DNA of 64,000 nt from Fulvivirga sediminis (GTDB lineage Bacteria; Bacteroidota; Bacteroidia; Cytophagales; Cyclobacteriaceae), in assembly GCF_016757215.1 (NCBI RefSeq), contig NZ_JAESIY010000002.1:124001-188000 (forward strand). The letters are read 5' to 3'. The notes beneath the pieces are model-generated. The model was not told the DNA's origin. It did no database searches and saw nothing but the letters and a program-made list of their open reading frames with translations. The translations under genes were made by a program, and so were the position numbers. Position 1 is the stretch's first letter, and every line of letters starts with the position of its first letter. This document shows, in pieces, positions 53,664 to 62,686 of the stretch.

Positions 53664-54923
53664 ATGAAGAAGGTACTTACTACGGTTATTATCATACTTA
53701 TCTGTTCGCAGGCTTATGCCAGCTATATTTTTATTCCTATGGATTCTAAGCAGACTAACCATCTAAAAGCCTATGGAATAGCCTACTGGATATTAGAAAA
53801 TAAAATAGAAGTAGACTGGCTGCTCAACTACAAAGGGGGCAGCTTTATGTGTAAGTATTACCAAAAGTTTGAAAACGAGCTTATTATAAGAGGAGTTAGC
53901 TATGAAGTGATTAGTGATGCTCAGTCTAATCAGATAATTGAAGAGATCGCGAGCCCATCATCTAACACAGATGTGATGAAGTTGGAAAAGTTTCCTAAAA
54001 TAGCAGTTTACAGCCCTAAGAGTAAGCAACCCTGGGATGATGCCGTAACACTGGTGCTCACCTATGCTGAAATACCTTATGATGTTGTTTTTGATGACGA
54101 AGTACTGAGTGACAAGCTAGCTACCTACGACTGGCTGCACCTTCATCACGAAGATTTTACCGGGCAATATGGCAAGTTTTACAGGTCCTTTAAAAATATG
54201 CCATGGTATATTGAGCAACAGCGCGAATTTGAAGAATCTGCTCGTAAGCACGGCTTTAGCAAAGTGACTCACCTGAAACTGGCTGTAGCCAAAAAAATAA
54301 AAGACTTTGTAAGTGGTGGTGGCTTCTTATTTGCCATGTGCTCTGCCACTGATACCTATGATATAGCGCTGGCCGCCGACGGTTTAGATATTGTAGATAG
54401 AATGTTCGACGGAGACGCTGCTGACCCTGCTGCTCAAAGTAAACTAGACTTTTCAAAAACGTTTGCTTTTGAAAACTTCAAAATCTCCAATAATCCATAT
54501 GAGTATGAGTTTTCAAGCATAGATAATCAGCCTACGGAAAGAGGACTAAGAGAAGAGAATGACTATTTTAACCTTTTTGAATTTTCTGCTAAGTGGGATC
54601 CCATACCCACTATGCTTACCCAAAATCACACGAGGGTAATCAAAGGATTCTATGGGCAAACTACTGCTTATAAAAATAAACTTATAAAAAGTGATGTGGT
54701 GATCATGGGTGAGAATAAAACCATAAGCGAAGTAAAATATATGCATGGAGTGTATGGAAAGGGCTTCTGGACTTTTTATGGCGGGCATGACCCAGAAGAT
54801 TATCAGCACCTGGTAAATGAAGAACCTACTGATCTTAACCTGCACCCCAATTCACCAGGATATAGGCTAATATTAAATAATATATTATTCCCTGCTGCTA
54901 AAAAGAAGAAACAAAAGACCTGA
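53664..54923 (+). CDS. Secreted protein labelled asparagine synthetase B in databases; amidotransferase-like fold
   Basis: 419 residues. Signal peptide 1-20 (LTTVIIILICSQAYASYIF). There is no AsnB synthetase domain: the N-terminus lacks the glutaminase Cys2 and there is no SGGxDS pyrophosphatase loop. Instead PKIAVYSP and a central SGGGFLFAMCSATDTYDIAL resemble a class I glutamine-amidotransferase or ThuA-like fold with a Cys at the nucleophile-like position. Similar proteins in Cytophagales carry the name asparagine synthetase B; I regard this as a misnomer. The function is unknown. Confidence 0.7.
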   Translation: MKKVLTTVIIILICSQAYASYIFIPMDSKQTNHLKAYGIAYWILENKIEVDWLLNYKGGSFMCKYYQKFENELIIRGVSYEVISDAQSNQIIEEIASPSSNTDVMKLEKFPKIAVYSPKSKQPWDDAVTLVLTYAEIPYDVVFDDEVLSDKLATYDWLHLHHEDFTGQYGKFYRSFKNMPWYIEQQREFEESARKHGFSKVTHLKLAVAKKIKDFVSGGGFLFAMCSATDTYDIALAADGLDIVDRMFDGDAADPAAQSKLDFSKTFAFENFKISNNPYEYEFSSIDNQPTERGLREENDYFNLFEFSAKWDPIPTMLTQNHTRVIKGFYGQTTAYKNKLIKSDVVIMGENKTISEVKYMHGVYGKGFWTFYGGHDPEDYQHLVNEEPTDLNLHPNSPGYRLILNNILFPAAKKKKQKT

Positions 54924-54965
54924 TATTTAATAATAAATAAGATGCATTAATCAATAAATAAAAGA

Positions 54966-55571
54966 TTAATGCATTCTATCTCCTCTCACTTCAAGGGTTT
55001 TAAGAATTTCAGCCTCTGAAACTAATATCTCCTTCCACCTTTTCGTCACCACATCTTCAGGTAAATAGGTTTTGGCAAGACTTAAAAAGTTTTTGTAATG
55101 TCCTGCTTCAGACACCATAAGCTCATAATAAAACTTCTGCAGCCCTTCGTCAGGAATGTATTTCCATAAAAGCCTAAAACGCTCACAGCTGCGTGCCTCT
55201 ATCAGCGCATTGATGAGCAGTTTTTCAACCAATTGTTGCTCTCTGCTACCACCTTTTTTCTCAACCTTCATCAGCTTAGCTACATACTCATCTTTTCTTT
55301 GTGGCCCTAGCTTATAGCCTCTCTTCTTCATCTCCTCAATTACACGCTCAAAATGGCTCCATTCTTCTGCCACCACTGGCGTAAGCATATCTACCAACTC
55401 CTCTTTTTCAGGGTACATTATTATTAAAGAAATGCATGAGCTGGCGGCTTTCTGCTCACAAAAAGCATGATCTATCAATATTTCCTCAATATTTTTCTCT
55501 GCGATATTAACCCAACGAGGGTCAGTGGGTAATTCCAACCCTAGCACTTGTTTAGCTGACTCATCAATCAT
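54966..55571 (-). CDS. miaE: tRNA-(ms2io6A37) hydroxylase
   Basis: 201 residues from the ATG at 55571. The frame could be read from a TTG at 55598, but the ATG gives an 8-base overlap with the upstream porin stop and a standard N-terminus MIDESAKQVLGLELPTDPRW. Di-iron ligands are in DHAFCEQKAAS, EEWSHFERV (ExxH) and SEAGHYKNF (ExxH), and the segment EARSCERF is typical. It hydroxylates the isopentenyl group at A37 of some tRNAs and needs oxygen. It is the last gene of a run lpxK-porin-miaE. Confidence 0.92.
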   Translation of the reverse strand: MIDESAKQVLGLELPTDPRWVNIAEKNIEEILIDHAFCEQKAASSCISLIIMYPEKEELVDMLTPVVAEEWSHFERVIEEMKKRGYKLGPQRKDEYVAKLMKVEKKGGSREQQLVEKLLINALIEARSCERFRLLWKYIPDEGLQKFYYELMVSEAGHYKNFLSLAKTYLPEDVVTKRWKEILVSEAEILKTLEVRGDRMH

Positions 55572-57516
55572 AAAAAGCCCATTTAAATCCAAAGTCAAAA
55601 ATACTGGTTTGCCCTATGTAATAAGGTGTAGCAAAATAACCTCTATCTCTAAATAGCTCAACAATATTATTATACTTCAGGAAGAAACGCCCACGATTGA
55701 TTTTAGCATTGACAAAGAAATCTACCACAGGAAAATCAGGAACCTTAAAATAAGACTGAGTATAATATTGCATAATAACAGGATCATACCCATTAGCATA
55801 GTAACTTGAGTGCCAATGAACATCAAACCCCACTTGCCACTCTAAGTTGCCTTCAAATGAAATATCATGATACGAAATTTGTGCATTCCCAAATAACCTC
55901 GGCACATTAATGGCCCCTGCAGATCCGCCACTTACATTACTGTAAATACCCAGCCCATTAAAATTAAATCCTTTACCAAAATCATAATTCAGCTCCAGCT
56001 TGGCTTTCACTATGCTAATATCGGCTGACGCCTGCTCAGGAAGCACCCTTTGCTCACCTTCATCCACCAGCGTGTCTTGATTAAAGTAAATATAATTAGT
56101 AAGTAAATTATACTCGGCTGAAGGTTTCACTCTCAAATCACCGACTTTTACATTTAAACCTGCTGATATACGTGATGATATCGGTGAATCAAAACTTTCA
56201 TTCCATTCATCATGACGCCCCAAATAGGCCCTCTGGATATACCCTGGAAGATATTTCGTGCTATATCCTTCAGCAAAAAACCAGCTATTTCTAATTTCTC
56301 CACCTACTTTGTACTCTCCTCCCAATTTATACTCACCATAGGCCTTTACATAACTGATAGAATCATTGCCAAAACGCAGGTTAAATCCTGCATAATTTTC
56401 AAGGTAATCAGTTTTACTTATGCCAGTAAGGTATTTGTATTGAAAATCTACATCTCTAGCCTTATAATATAATGTATAGAAACCTTTACCTATATCTCCC
56501 TTTACCCCCAGCTCATGCTGCCTGTACACTAACTTAGATCTATCTTTTACATTGACTGTATCTCCTACATCAATATAATTATCAAACGGACGCAGGTCTC
56601 TATCTTCCTGAGACTCATCATCAATAAAATCATTCTGCTGCTTATACCTGTCATATTGATGATATACCTGCAAATAATTCGTTAACTGATACTGATGATA
56701 TAAATGATAATTAGTTCTTAGCTCGTCTGTCTCAGCGGCCGCCAGCACCGTTTGCCTTTTATCTTCATCAAAATAGATGTACCCCTCTGGTCCTTGGTTG
56801 GCCACGCCATTTGTTGTTACATCATCTCTAAATATGCCTCCGTATTCATCTACATTATGCCTGTTTCTTATGAAATTGGCTAGCAACTGGTATCTTCCAT
56901 TCCTTGTTTTGTAATGTCCGTACCCAGTATAATAAGTGCCTTCTACGTTTCTATCTCCTCTACGCACACGGAGTATCTGTTTGTCTATATAAAGCCCCCT
57001 GAAGTCAAAGCCAATTCCTGCGCGCTCATCAATATTTCTGGCATAAGTTACCTCAGTAACCGCTCTACCCTGACCTCCCCAAGTAACACCCAGATTTGAA
57101 TAAGGAGATTTAGTATCATAATATCGAATCTGATCAGGGCCTCTATAATAAAGGTCATAAATATTAAAACCAGAAGTAGCCCCTATCTGAGTAGGAAGTG
57201 TAGGGTAAATAGGGCGAGCTGCTGTTCCGATATTTCCCAGGTTTTGATATAGATTATCCTCCTTTACGGTAAACTGATACTTATGCATATTATATACAGA
57301 GGTATCTATAGTCCAATAATGAGGTATGTTGAACTTAATATTTTCTTCTAAAGTATACCTAGTAGTGGTAGGGCCATATATTTGTTTGGTAGAATCATCT
57401 AAAATTTCCGATCCTACTCTTTCCTTTCGTTCTTCTTCTGGTATTTCTATCTGACCAAACCCTTGGATAGAAACAGTAAATAAAAGAAGTAAAATAAATA
57501 TTGATCTTAACTGCAC
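55564..57516 (-). CDS. Putative outer-membrane porin (Bacteroidota porin family)
   Basis: 650 residues. The frame begins at a GTG, and the first 21 residues are a signal peptide (MQLRSIFILLLLFTVSIQGF). The rest is rich in Tyr, Asn and alternating amphipathic strands, for example YYRGPDQIRYYDTKSPYSNL and VTWGGQGRAVTEVTYARNI, which mark the putative porin family PF14121. The C-terminus ends SIFDFGFKWAFYD, a barrel-type last strand with a Phe near the end. Substrate is unknown. It is between lpxK (22 bases upstream) and miaE (overlap 8 bases). Confidence 0.85.
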   Translation of the reverse strand: MQLRSIFILLLLFTVSIQGFGQIEIPEEERKERVGSEILDDSTKQIYGPTTTRYTLEENIKFNIPHYWTIDTSVYNMHKYQFTVKEDNLYQNLGNIGTAARPIYPTLPTQIGATSGFNIYDLYYRGPDQIRYYDTKSPYSNLGVTWGGQGRAVTEVTYARNIDERAGIGFDFRGLYIDKQILRVRRGDRNVEGTYYTGYGHYKTRNGRYQLLANFIRNRHNVDEYGGIFRDDVTTNGVANQGPEGYIYFDEDKRQTVLAAAETDELRTNYHLYHQYQLTNYLQVYHQYDRYKQQNDFIDDESQEDRDLRPFDNYIDVGDTVNVKDRSKLVYRQHELGVKGDIGKGFYTLYYKARDVDFQYKYLTGISKTDYLENYAGFNLRFGNDSISYVKAYGEYKLGGEYKVGGEIRNSWFFAEGYSTKYLPGYIQRAYLGRHDEWNESFDSPISSRISAGLNVKVGDLRVKPSAEYNLLTNYIYFNQDTLVDEGEQRVLPEQASADISIVKAKLELNYDFGKGFNFNGLGIYSNVSGGSAGAINVPRLFGNAQISYHDISFEGNLEWQVGFDVHWHSSYYANGYDPVIMQYYTQSYFKVPDFPVVDFFVNAKINRGRFFLKYNNIVELFRDRGYFATPYYIGQTSIFDFGFKWAFYD

Positions 57517-57538
57517 GCTTAAAATTAACTAATAAGTA

Positions 57539-58570
57539 CTAATTAGAATAAGAGATAATTGAATTCAACACGGTCTCATCAAATGCCCTGCCACCTTTTA
57601 CAAAGGTAGTCTCTATTGGTAAATAAAATAGAGGAATATCAATTCCTTTAGCAACCAAAAGAGGCTTTAGCTTCACAAAGTCCTTTTCTGTAGTAAGAAT
57701 AAACTTGCTTTCGCCCTTCACCTGCTTAAATGCCTCCACTATTTTATCAAGGTCGAAAGCTCTGTATTTATAATGATCCTGATAGATGATCTCATCTACC
57801 AGCTTATACTTCTCTGATACATATTTCCTCAAACCAGCGGGGTTAGCAATGCCGCTAACCAGCAGCACCTCTCCTTCAGCATTTTCCTCTGCCCCATTCC
57901 ACCTCATTGGTTTACCGTAAGCAACGGTACTAAATGCAATAAGTGCATCATTATTATATTTTCTGATCTCATTTTCATATCCTTCATAATCTATCTCATC
58001 AGGACATTTAGTAACCACTATAATATCTGCTCTATCAGCTCCCTTTCTATTTTCTCTTAACCTACCAGCAGGCAGTAGGTAATCATTATAAAAAGGCCTA
58101 TTATAATCTGTAAGAAGAATGCTAAGAGAAGGTTTTACAGGTCTGTGCTGAAAAGCATCGTCAAGCAAGATCACTTCAGTATCTGGAAATTCGGCCAATA
58201 TAAAAGGAATAGCCATAGCCCTTTCCTCTCCCACCGTTACGTGAATATCTTTAAACTTATTGTAGATTTGAAAAGGTTCATCTCCAATAGTAGCGGCAGA
58301 ATCATCCTTTCCAGCCACTAAAAAGCCCTTAGTCTTGCGGCCATACCCTCTACTTAGGGTCACCAGTCTCTTCTGGGTAAGTAGTCTGATCAGATACTCC
58401 ACCATAGGAGTTTTTCCTGTGCCCCCTACAGATAGGTTACCCACAGAAATAACATTAGCCTCAAACAAGAATGATGTTTTATACCCGATATTGTACATAT
58501 AGTTACGCACACGGGTAATAGCATCATACAAAACAGCAAAGGGATACAGCAGTACCGTTAAAAAACTCAT
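57539..58570 (-). CDS. lpxK: Tetraacyldisaccharide 4'-kinase (lipid A synthesis)
   Basis: 343 residues. N-terminal membrane-associated helix (LTVLLYPFAVLYDAITRVRN) and the P-loop SVGNLSVGGTGKTPMVEYL, with further motifs LSRGYGRKT, GDEPFQIYNKF and DDAFQHRPVKP. It phosphorylates the 4' position of the lipid A disaccharide at the inner membrane, so the organism makes lipid A. It heads the lpxK-porin-miaE run and is divergent from nif3. Confidence 0.95.
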   Translation of the reverse strand: MSFLTVLLYPFAVLYDAITRVRNYMYNIGYKTSFLFEANVISVGNLSVGGTGKTPMVEYLIRLLTQKRLVTLSRGYGRKTKGFLVAGKDDSAATIGDEPFQIYNKFKDIHVTVGEERAMAIPFILAEFPDTEVILLDDAFQHRPVKPSLSILLTDYNRPFYNDYLLPAGRLRENRKGADRADIIVVTKCPDEIDYEGYENEIRKYNNDALIAFSTVAYGKPMRWNGAEENAEGEVLLVSGIANPAGLRKYVSEKYKLVDEIIYQDHYKYRAFDLDKIVEAFKQVKGESKFILTTEKDFVKLKPLLVAKGIDIPLFYLPIETTFVKGGRAFDETVLNSIISYSN

Positions 58571-58598
58571 GCGCCAGTGATGTGATTATGAAATTCCA

Positions 58599-58606
58599 TA
58601 ACTTTG
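58599..58606 (+). promoter_or_regulatory. -7 box ahead of the Nif3 gene
   Basis: TAACTTTG, an exact TAnnTTTG match, 45 bases before the ATG. Confidence 0.55.
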
Positions 58607-58651
58607 GACAATTAAAATAACCGTCCGAAATTACCGCAAATTTGGCCATTT

Positions 58652-59749
58652 ATGACGAAAATAAAAGACATCATTCAATATTTAGAAACAGTAGCCCCTT
58701 CTGCCTATCAAGAAAGCTATGATAACTCCAGGCTTATCACCGGAAATGCAGAAGATGAGGTGAGTAATATCCTCATTACCCTCGATACTACTGAAGATGT
58801 AGTAAAAGAGGCTATTGATAAAAATTGCAACCTTATTGTTTCCCATCACCCTATCATATTTAAAGGATTAAAATCCCTCACCGGCAGTAATTACATAGAG
58901 CGAACTGTGATTAAAGCCCTTAAAAACGACATAGCTATTTATGCCATTCACACTAATCTAGATAATGTATCTCAAGGGGTAAATAAAAAAATATGTGAGA
59001 AATTAGGCTTGATCAATACCGAAATACTAGTTCCTAAAAATGATACACTCAGCAAGCTTGTTGCTTTCGTTCCTAAAGAAAACACTGATGCTGTACTTAC
59101 CGCCATTCATGAGGCTGGTGGTGGTAACATAGGAAACTATGATAACTGCAGTTTTAAAGTAGAAGGCACAGGCACGTTCACACCGAATGAAGAGGCCCAA
59201 CCTCATATTGGCAGCAGTAACACAAAAGAGTTTGTTACCGAAGACCGAATTGAAATTATATTACCCTCCTTTTTAGAGGGAAAGATTATAAATGCCCTAC
59301 GCCAGGCCCACCCCTACGAAGAAGTTGCCTACTATTTAAGCAGTGTGAAAAACAAAAATCAAGAAGTAGGTTCAGGAATGGTAGGAGAACTTCCAGAAAA
59401 AATGGAACCTTTTCAGTGTCTAAACTATTTAAAAGATAGAATGGGACTTACCTGTATAAGACATACTAAACCTGTAAAAGACAAAATATTCAAAATAGCA
59501 GTTTGCGGTGGCTCAGGCAGCCTTTTACTACCTCATGCCATCAGGTCCGGAGCTGATTTATACGTCACAGCGGACTTTAAATATCACGAATTTTTTGACG
59601 CTGAAGACCGGATTACCATAGCGGATATTGGTCATTATGAAAGTGAAGTATACACAAAAAATTTGATATGTGAGATATTAAGTAAAAAATTTACTAATTT
59701 TGCACTCAAATTATCGGAAACTGTAACAAATCCAATTAGCTACTTATAG
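58652..59749 (+). CDS. Nif3-like dinuclear-metal-centre protein
   Basis: 365 residues, the long form with an inserted PII/CutA-like domain (about 125-235). Metal-binding residues are in IVSHHPIIF (His-His), TADFKYHEF and DIGHYESE, as in YqfO and related proteins. The family has been linked to GTP cyclohydrolase-like or metal-dependent hydrolase activity, but the biological role is unclear. It is followed 5 bases later by the CdsZ-family gene, a pair conserved in Bacteroidota. Confidence 0.93.
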   Translation: MTKIKDIIQYLETVAPSAYQESYDNSRLITGNAEDEVSNILITLDTTEDVVKEAIDKNCNLIVSHHPIIFKGLKSLTGSNYIERTVIKALKNDIAIYAIHTNLDNVSQGVNKKICEKLGLINTEILVPKNDTLSKLVAFVPKENTDAVLTAIHEAGGGNIGNYDNCSFKVEGTGTFTPNEEAQPHIGSSNTKEFVTEDRIEIILPSFLEGKIINALRQAHPYEEVAYYLSSVKNKNQEVGSGMVGELPEKMEPFQCLNYLKDRMGLTCIRHTKPVKDKIFKIAVCGGSGSLLLPHAIRSGADLYVTADFKYHEFFDAEDRITIADIGHYESEVYTKNLICEILSKKFTNFALKLSETVTNPISYL

Positions 59750-59754
59750 ATTAC

Positions 59755-60534
59755 ATGGAAAACACAAGTGTTGCACAAAAACTCGAGGCTCTCGTAAAAT
59801 TACAATCCATTGATTCAAAGCTTGATGAAATAAAGAAATTAAGGGGCGATTTACCTGATGAAGTTCAGGATCTTGAAGACGAAATAGAAGGTTATAAAAC
59901 CAGACTTGGAAGGTTCAACACAGAACTGGAAGAGTTAGAGCAATCCATAAAAGACAACAAAAACGGTATTAAGGACTCTGAAAAGCTGATTGCTAAGTAT
60001 AGCGAACAGCAAAACAATGTTCGTAACAACCGAGAGTACGATGCTATAACCAAAGAGGTAGAGCTACAGCAGTTAGAAATCCAGATTCTGGAAAAGAAAA
60101 CTAAAGAAGCACACGAGGCTATCGAAAGAAAAAAAGTCGAAATCGAAAACATTAACGAAGTGATCTCTGAGCGTAGTGCTGATTTGGATAACAAACAGCA
60201 AGAGCTTAAGGATATTCTCGAAGACAGCCAAGACGAAGAAGAAAAGTTAATGACTGACAGAGAGAAAGCTGGAAAGAAAATTGAGCCTAAGCTCTTCAAA
60301 TATTATGAGAAGCTAAGAGCTAATTTATCTAACGGCCTGGCTGTAGTTACTGTGAAAAGAGGTGCTGCTGAAGGATGTAACATAGTTATTCCTCCGCAGA
60401 AAATCGCTGAAATCAGAGAGAAAAAGAAAATTGTAATAGATGAACACTCAGGTAGAATCCTTGCCGATGTAGACATGGAGTCATTGGAGGAAGAGAAGCC
60501 TAAGAGAACTACAAGAAGAAAGAAAAAAGCATAA
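59755..60534 (+). CDS. Coiled-coil CdsZ-family protein with degenerate zinc ribbon
   Basis: 259 residues. Residues about 5-185 form a long antiparallel coiled coil. The C-terminal zinc ribbon normally has CxxC...CxxC, with the sequence CGGCF then IPPQ and later CEHCGRIL. Here the same frame reads AAEGCNIVIPPQ and IDEHSGRIL: the first Cys is Ala205, the second Cys208 is kept, the third is Asp229 and the fourth Ser232. Three of four ligands are therefore lost although IPPQ and GRIL are retained. The tail is highly basic (KRTTRRKKKA), possibly nucleic-acid-binding. It is coupled to nif3 upstream. Confidence 0.88.
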   Translation: MENTSVAQKLEALVKLQSIDSKLDEIKKLRGDLPDEVQDLEDEIEGYKTRLGRFNTELEELEQSIKDNKNGIKDSEKLIAKYSEQQNNVRNNREYDAITKEVELQQLEIQILEKKTKEAHEAIERKKVEIENINEVISERSADLDNKQQELKDILEDSQDEEEKLMTDREKAGKKIEPKLFKYYEKLRANLSNGLAVVTVKRGAAEGCNIVIPPQKIAEIREKKKIVIDEHSGRILADVDMESLEEEKPKRTTRRKKKA

Positions 60535-60536
60535 TT

Positions 60537-62018
60537 TTGGCTTTAAAAAACAGAATTCTTTTAACGAAAAAGGTAAGTTATATAACTTACCTTTTTTTAT
60601 TGCTCATCAATTTTCCATCGCTCGGCTCTGACCTATCATTTTCAAGCCACGAAGCTAGGGCCTACCACTTCATTTTATCTCTGCGTTTTGATGATGCTGC
60701 TCCATATCTTTCTAAAAAAACAGCAGGAACAGTATATCTCAATAATCTACAAGAAAGCCTTAAAATTATTTTCTCGGAAGATGCGGACTTGTATAGCGAT
60801 TACAAAAATGATTTTGATGAAAGATATGAATACATAGATGACCTCTCCTCCTCTTCGGCTTACAAAAACTTCTACCTTGCTGAGTTAAGACTTCAAAGCG
60901 CCTTTGTTCATCTAAAAATGGGAGCTGAGTGGGATGCTGCCTGGGATTTCAGAAAGGCCTATAAACTCATTGAAGAAAATCAAGAAGAGCACCCTGACTT
61001 TCTACCCAATTATAAATCTCTCGGCATGCTACACATCATGCTGGGTTCCGTTCCTTCCAAATATCAGTGGATCTTACATCTTTTGGGTATGAACGGCACT
61101 GTAGAGAAAGGCATTGAAGAAATTAATAAGCTAGCTCAATCTAATAACACCTTTAAAAAAGAAGCTGAAGCAATCAGGTGTTTATTTAAGTCATACCTCC
61201 TTAATGAACAAAAAGAGGCCATAGAAGAATTTAAGAAAGTATATATTTCTTCTTCAGGCAATCTACTCTTTGGTTATCTGTACATGTCCTTACTCATGAA
61301 AGCTTCTGAGGGCCAGCAAGCATTAGATCTTTATCATAAGCTATCAGACCTATCTGAGGGTTATTACACCTTAAATATACTCCACTATAGCGCAGGAGAG
61401 GTGTATTTACAAAAAGGCGAATATAAAGCAGCCGAAAACGAATTTAAGACATTCATTAAACATAACACTGGTAAAAATTTACTAAAAGACTCGTGGTATA
61501 AACTATTTCTTTCCTACTGGCTTAATGGAGATAACACCTCCGCCAAGCATGCATATGAAAAAGCTAAAAAAACAGGATACACAATAGTTGAAGCAGATAA
61601 ACATGCGGACAAAAGCCTGAACAGTAGCACGTACCCCAACCAGGTTATTATGAAAATACGGCTTAGTACTGACGGAGGATTTTATGAAAGGGCTCAATTA
61701 CTATTGAAACAAAAAGCCAAACTGACTACTGAAGAAGAAAAAGCAGAGTACACTTACCGCAAAGCGAGGCTGTACCATAAAATAGGAGAACTGGAAACAG
61801 CGATTAATCATTACAAAGAAACCATAACCACTGCCGGCACCCAACCCTGGTATTTTGCTCCAAACTCTTGTCTACAACTAGGATATATTTACAGGCAAAA
61901 AGGCAATATTGAAGCAGCAAAAAAATACTTCGAAAAGGTACTGAAATACAACCATTACGAATACAAAACCAGCATTACAAATAAAGCAAAAGCCGGCCTT
62001 AGCGAACTAAAAGACTAG
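60537..62018 (+). CDS. Exported tetratricopeptide-repeat protein (Iml2-like arrangement)
   Basis: 493 residues if read from the TTG at 60537, two bases after the preceding stop; no ATG occurs until about residue 106, so a non-ATG start is required. The first 30 residues look like a signal peptide (KKVSYITYLFLLLINFPSLG). TPR helices fill the rest, for example AEWDAAWDFRKAYKLIEENQ, YYTLNILHYSAGEVYLQKGE and SCLQLGYIYRQKGNIEAAKK. The pattern resembles the Iml2/TTC39-like family (uncertain). The signal-peptide codons coincide with an intrinsic-terminator-like palindrome (60567-60598). Confidence 0.72.
   Translation: MALKNRILLTKKVSYITYLFLLLINFPSLGSDLSFSSHEARAYHFILSLRFDDAAPYLSKKTAGTVYLNNLQESLKIIFSEDADLYSDYKNDFDERYEYIDDLSSSSAYKNFYLAELRLQSAFVHLKMGAEWDAAWDFRKAYKLIEENQEEHPDFLPNYKSLGMLHIMLGSVPSKYQWILHLLGMNGTVEKGIEEINKLAQSNNTFKKEAEAIRCLFKSYLLNEQKEAIEEFKKVYISSSGNLLFGYLYMSLLMKASEGQQALDLYHKLSDLSEGYYTLNILHYSAGEVYLQKGEYKAAENEFKTFIKHNTGKNLLKDSWYKLFLSYWLNGDNTSAKHAYEKAKKTGYTIVEADKHADKSLNSSTYPNQVIMKIRLSTDGGFYERAQLLLKQKAKLTTEEEKAEYTYRKARLYHKIGELETAINHYKETITTAGTQPWYFAPNSCLQLGYIYRQKGNIEAAKKYFEKVLKYNHYEYKTSITNKAKAGLSELKD
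60567..60598 (+). terminator. Terminator-like palindrome inside the signal-peptide codons of the TPR gene
   Basis: GGTAAGTTATATAACTTACC (60572-60591) is a perfect palindrome; flanking A and T runs extend pairing, and seven T follow (60592-60598). It lies 37 bases after the CdsZ-family stop and would be a textbook terminator for the nif3 operon, but it is also translated in the frame beginning at 60537. Confidence 0.7.
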
Positions 62019-62021
62019 ATT

Positions 62022-62639
62022 TTATGGCTGCAGGTGGCAGATATCATTAAAGTTTTCAATGGCAAACATGCTACCTGTATATGAAAGTTTGTAAAGACAT
62101 AGGTTAGAATGCTCAAACAAATCCATGCAGTGCAAAGGGTAGTTTAGCATTTGACATAGAAATACACGCATAGCCCTTCCGTGCATACAAATCAGAATAA
62201 TTTCCTCATCTTCTTTAGATATAATATGCTCCAAAGCTACTTTTTGCCTATCATACACATCTTGAGGACTTTCACCTCCTTCTATTCTCAAAGTGGTATT
62301 TCCATTTTGCCACTCTCTAATCACATTATAATAATAGGCATCTTCTTCAGGTGTAATTTTCATCCCCTCTCTGGTTCCCCAGTTAATCTCGTTTAAACCT
62401 GAAAGTTTTTCATGAGGCAAACCAAGATCTAAAAATTTCTGAACAGATTGTACTGTTCTTTGAAGTGTAGAAGTATAAACTTTATCAAAAGGAATGTCTT
62501 TATAAGCCTGAAAAAAGCCTTCAGCCTGTGTTCTTCCGGTTTCATTGAGAGGAGCATCTATCCCACTACCCTGCACTACTCCGTTTAGGTTATAATCTGT
62601 TTGACCGTGTCGTACTAAATATATTTTTTTGCTTTTCAA
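62022..62639 (-). CDS. Histidine-phosphatase-superfamily enzyme (phosphoglycerate-mutase-like)
   Basis: 205 residues from the TTG at 62639, giving MKSKKIYLVRHGQTDYN. The frame is open to a TTG at 62681, but the extra segment contains an exact -7 promoter box on this strand, so the shorter start is chosen. The catalytic motif is LVRHGQT, the second His is in CMHGRAMR, and YTSTLQRTVQS is also typical. It probably removes phosphate from small metabolites; the assignment to a substrate (for instance alpha-ribazole phosphate or phosphoglycerate) is not possible. It converges with the TPR gene (3-base gap). Confidence 0.87.
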   Translation of the reverse strand: MKSKKIYLVRHGQTDYNLNGVVQGSGIDAPLNETGRTQAEGFFQAYKDIPFDKVYTSTLQRTVQSVQKFLDLGLPHEKLSGLNEINWGTREGMKITPEEDAYYYNVIREWQNGNTTLRIEGGESPQDVYDRQKVALEHIISKEDEEIILICMHGRAMRVFLCQMLNYPLHCMDLFEHSNLCLYKLSYTGSMFAIENFNDICHLQP

Positions 62640-62647
62640 TTTGTCCG

Positions 62648-62667
62648 TATTTTTGGCGGCAAAAATA
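62648..62667. promoter_or_regulatory. Palindromic face-to-face -7 boxes
   Basis: TATTTTTGGCGGCAAAAATA is a perfect 20-base palindrome apart from its 4-base centre. Each arm is an exact TAnnTTTG: the left arm (62648-62655) points right toward the thioesterase gene, and the right arm (62667-62660) points left toward the phosphatase gene. Both transcripts would start within the other promoter region. Confidence 0.55.
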
Positions 62668-62686
62668 ACCTTTTTTATCAATAAGC

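Noticed and set aside
59892-60299. 135-codon open frame on the minus strand within the CdsZ-family gene
   Set aside because: It is antisense to a well-supported coiled-coil protein and rich in Ser and Leu, as expected for the reverse of Glu/Lys-rich coding sequence.
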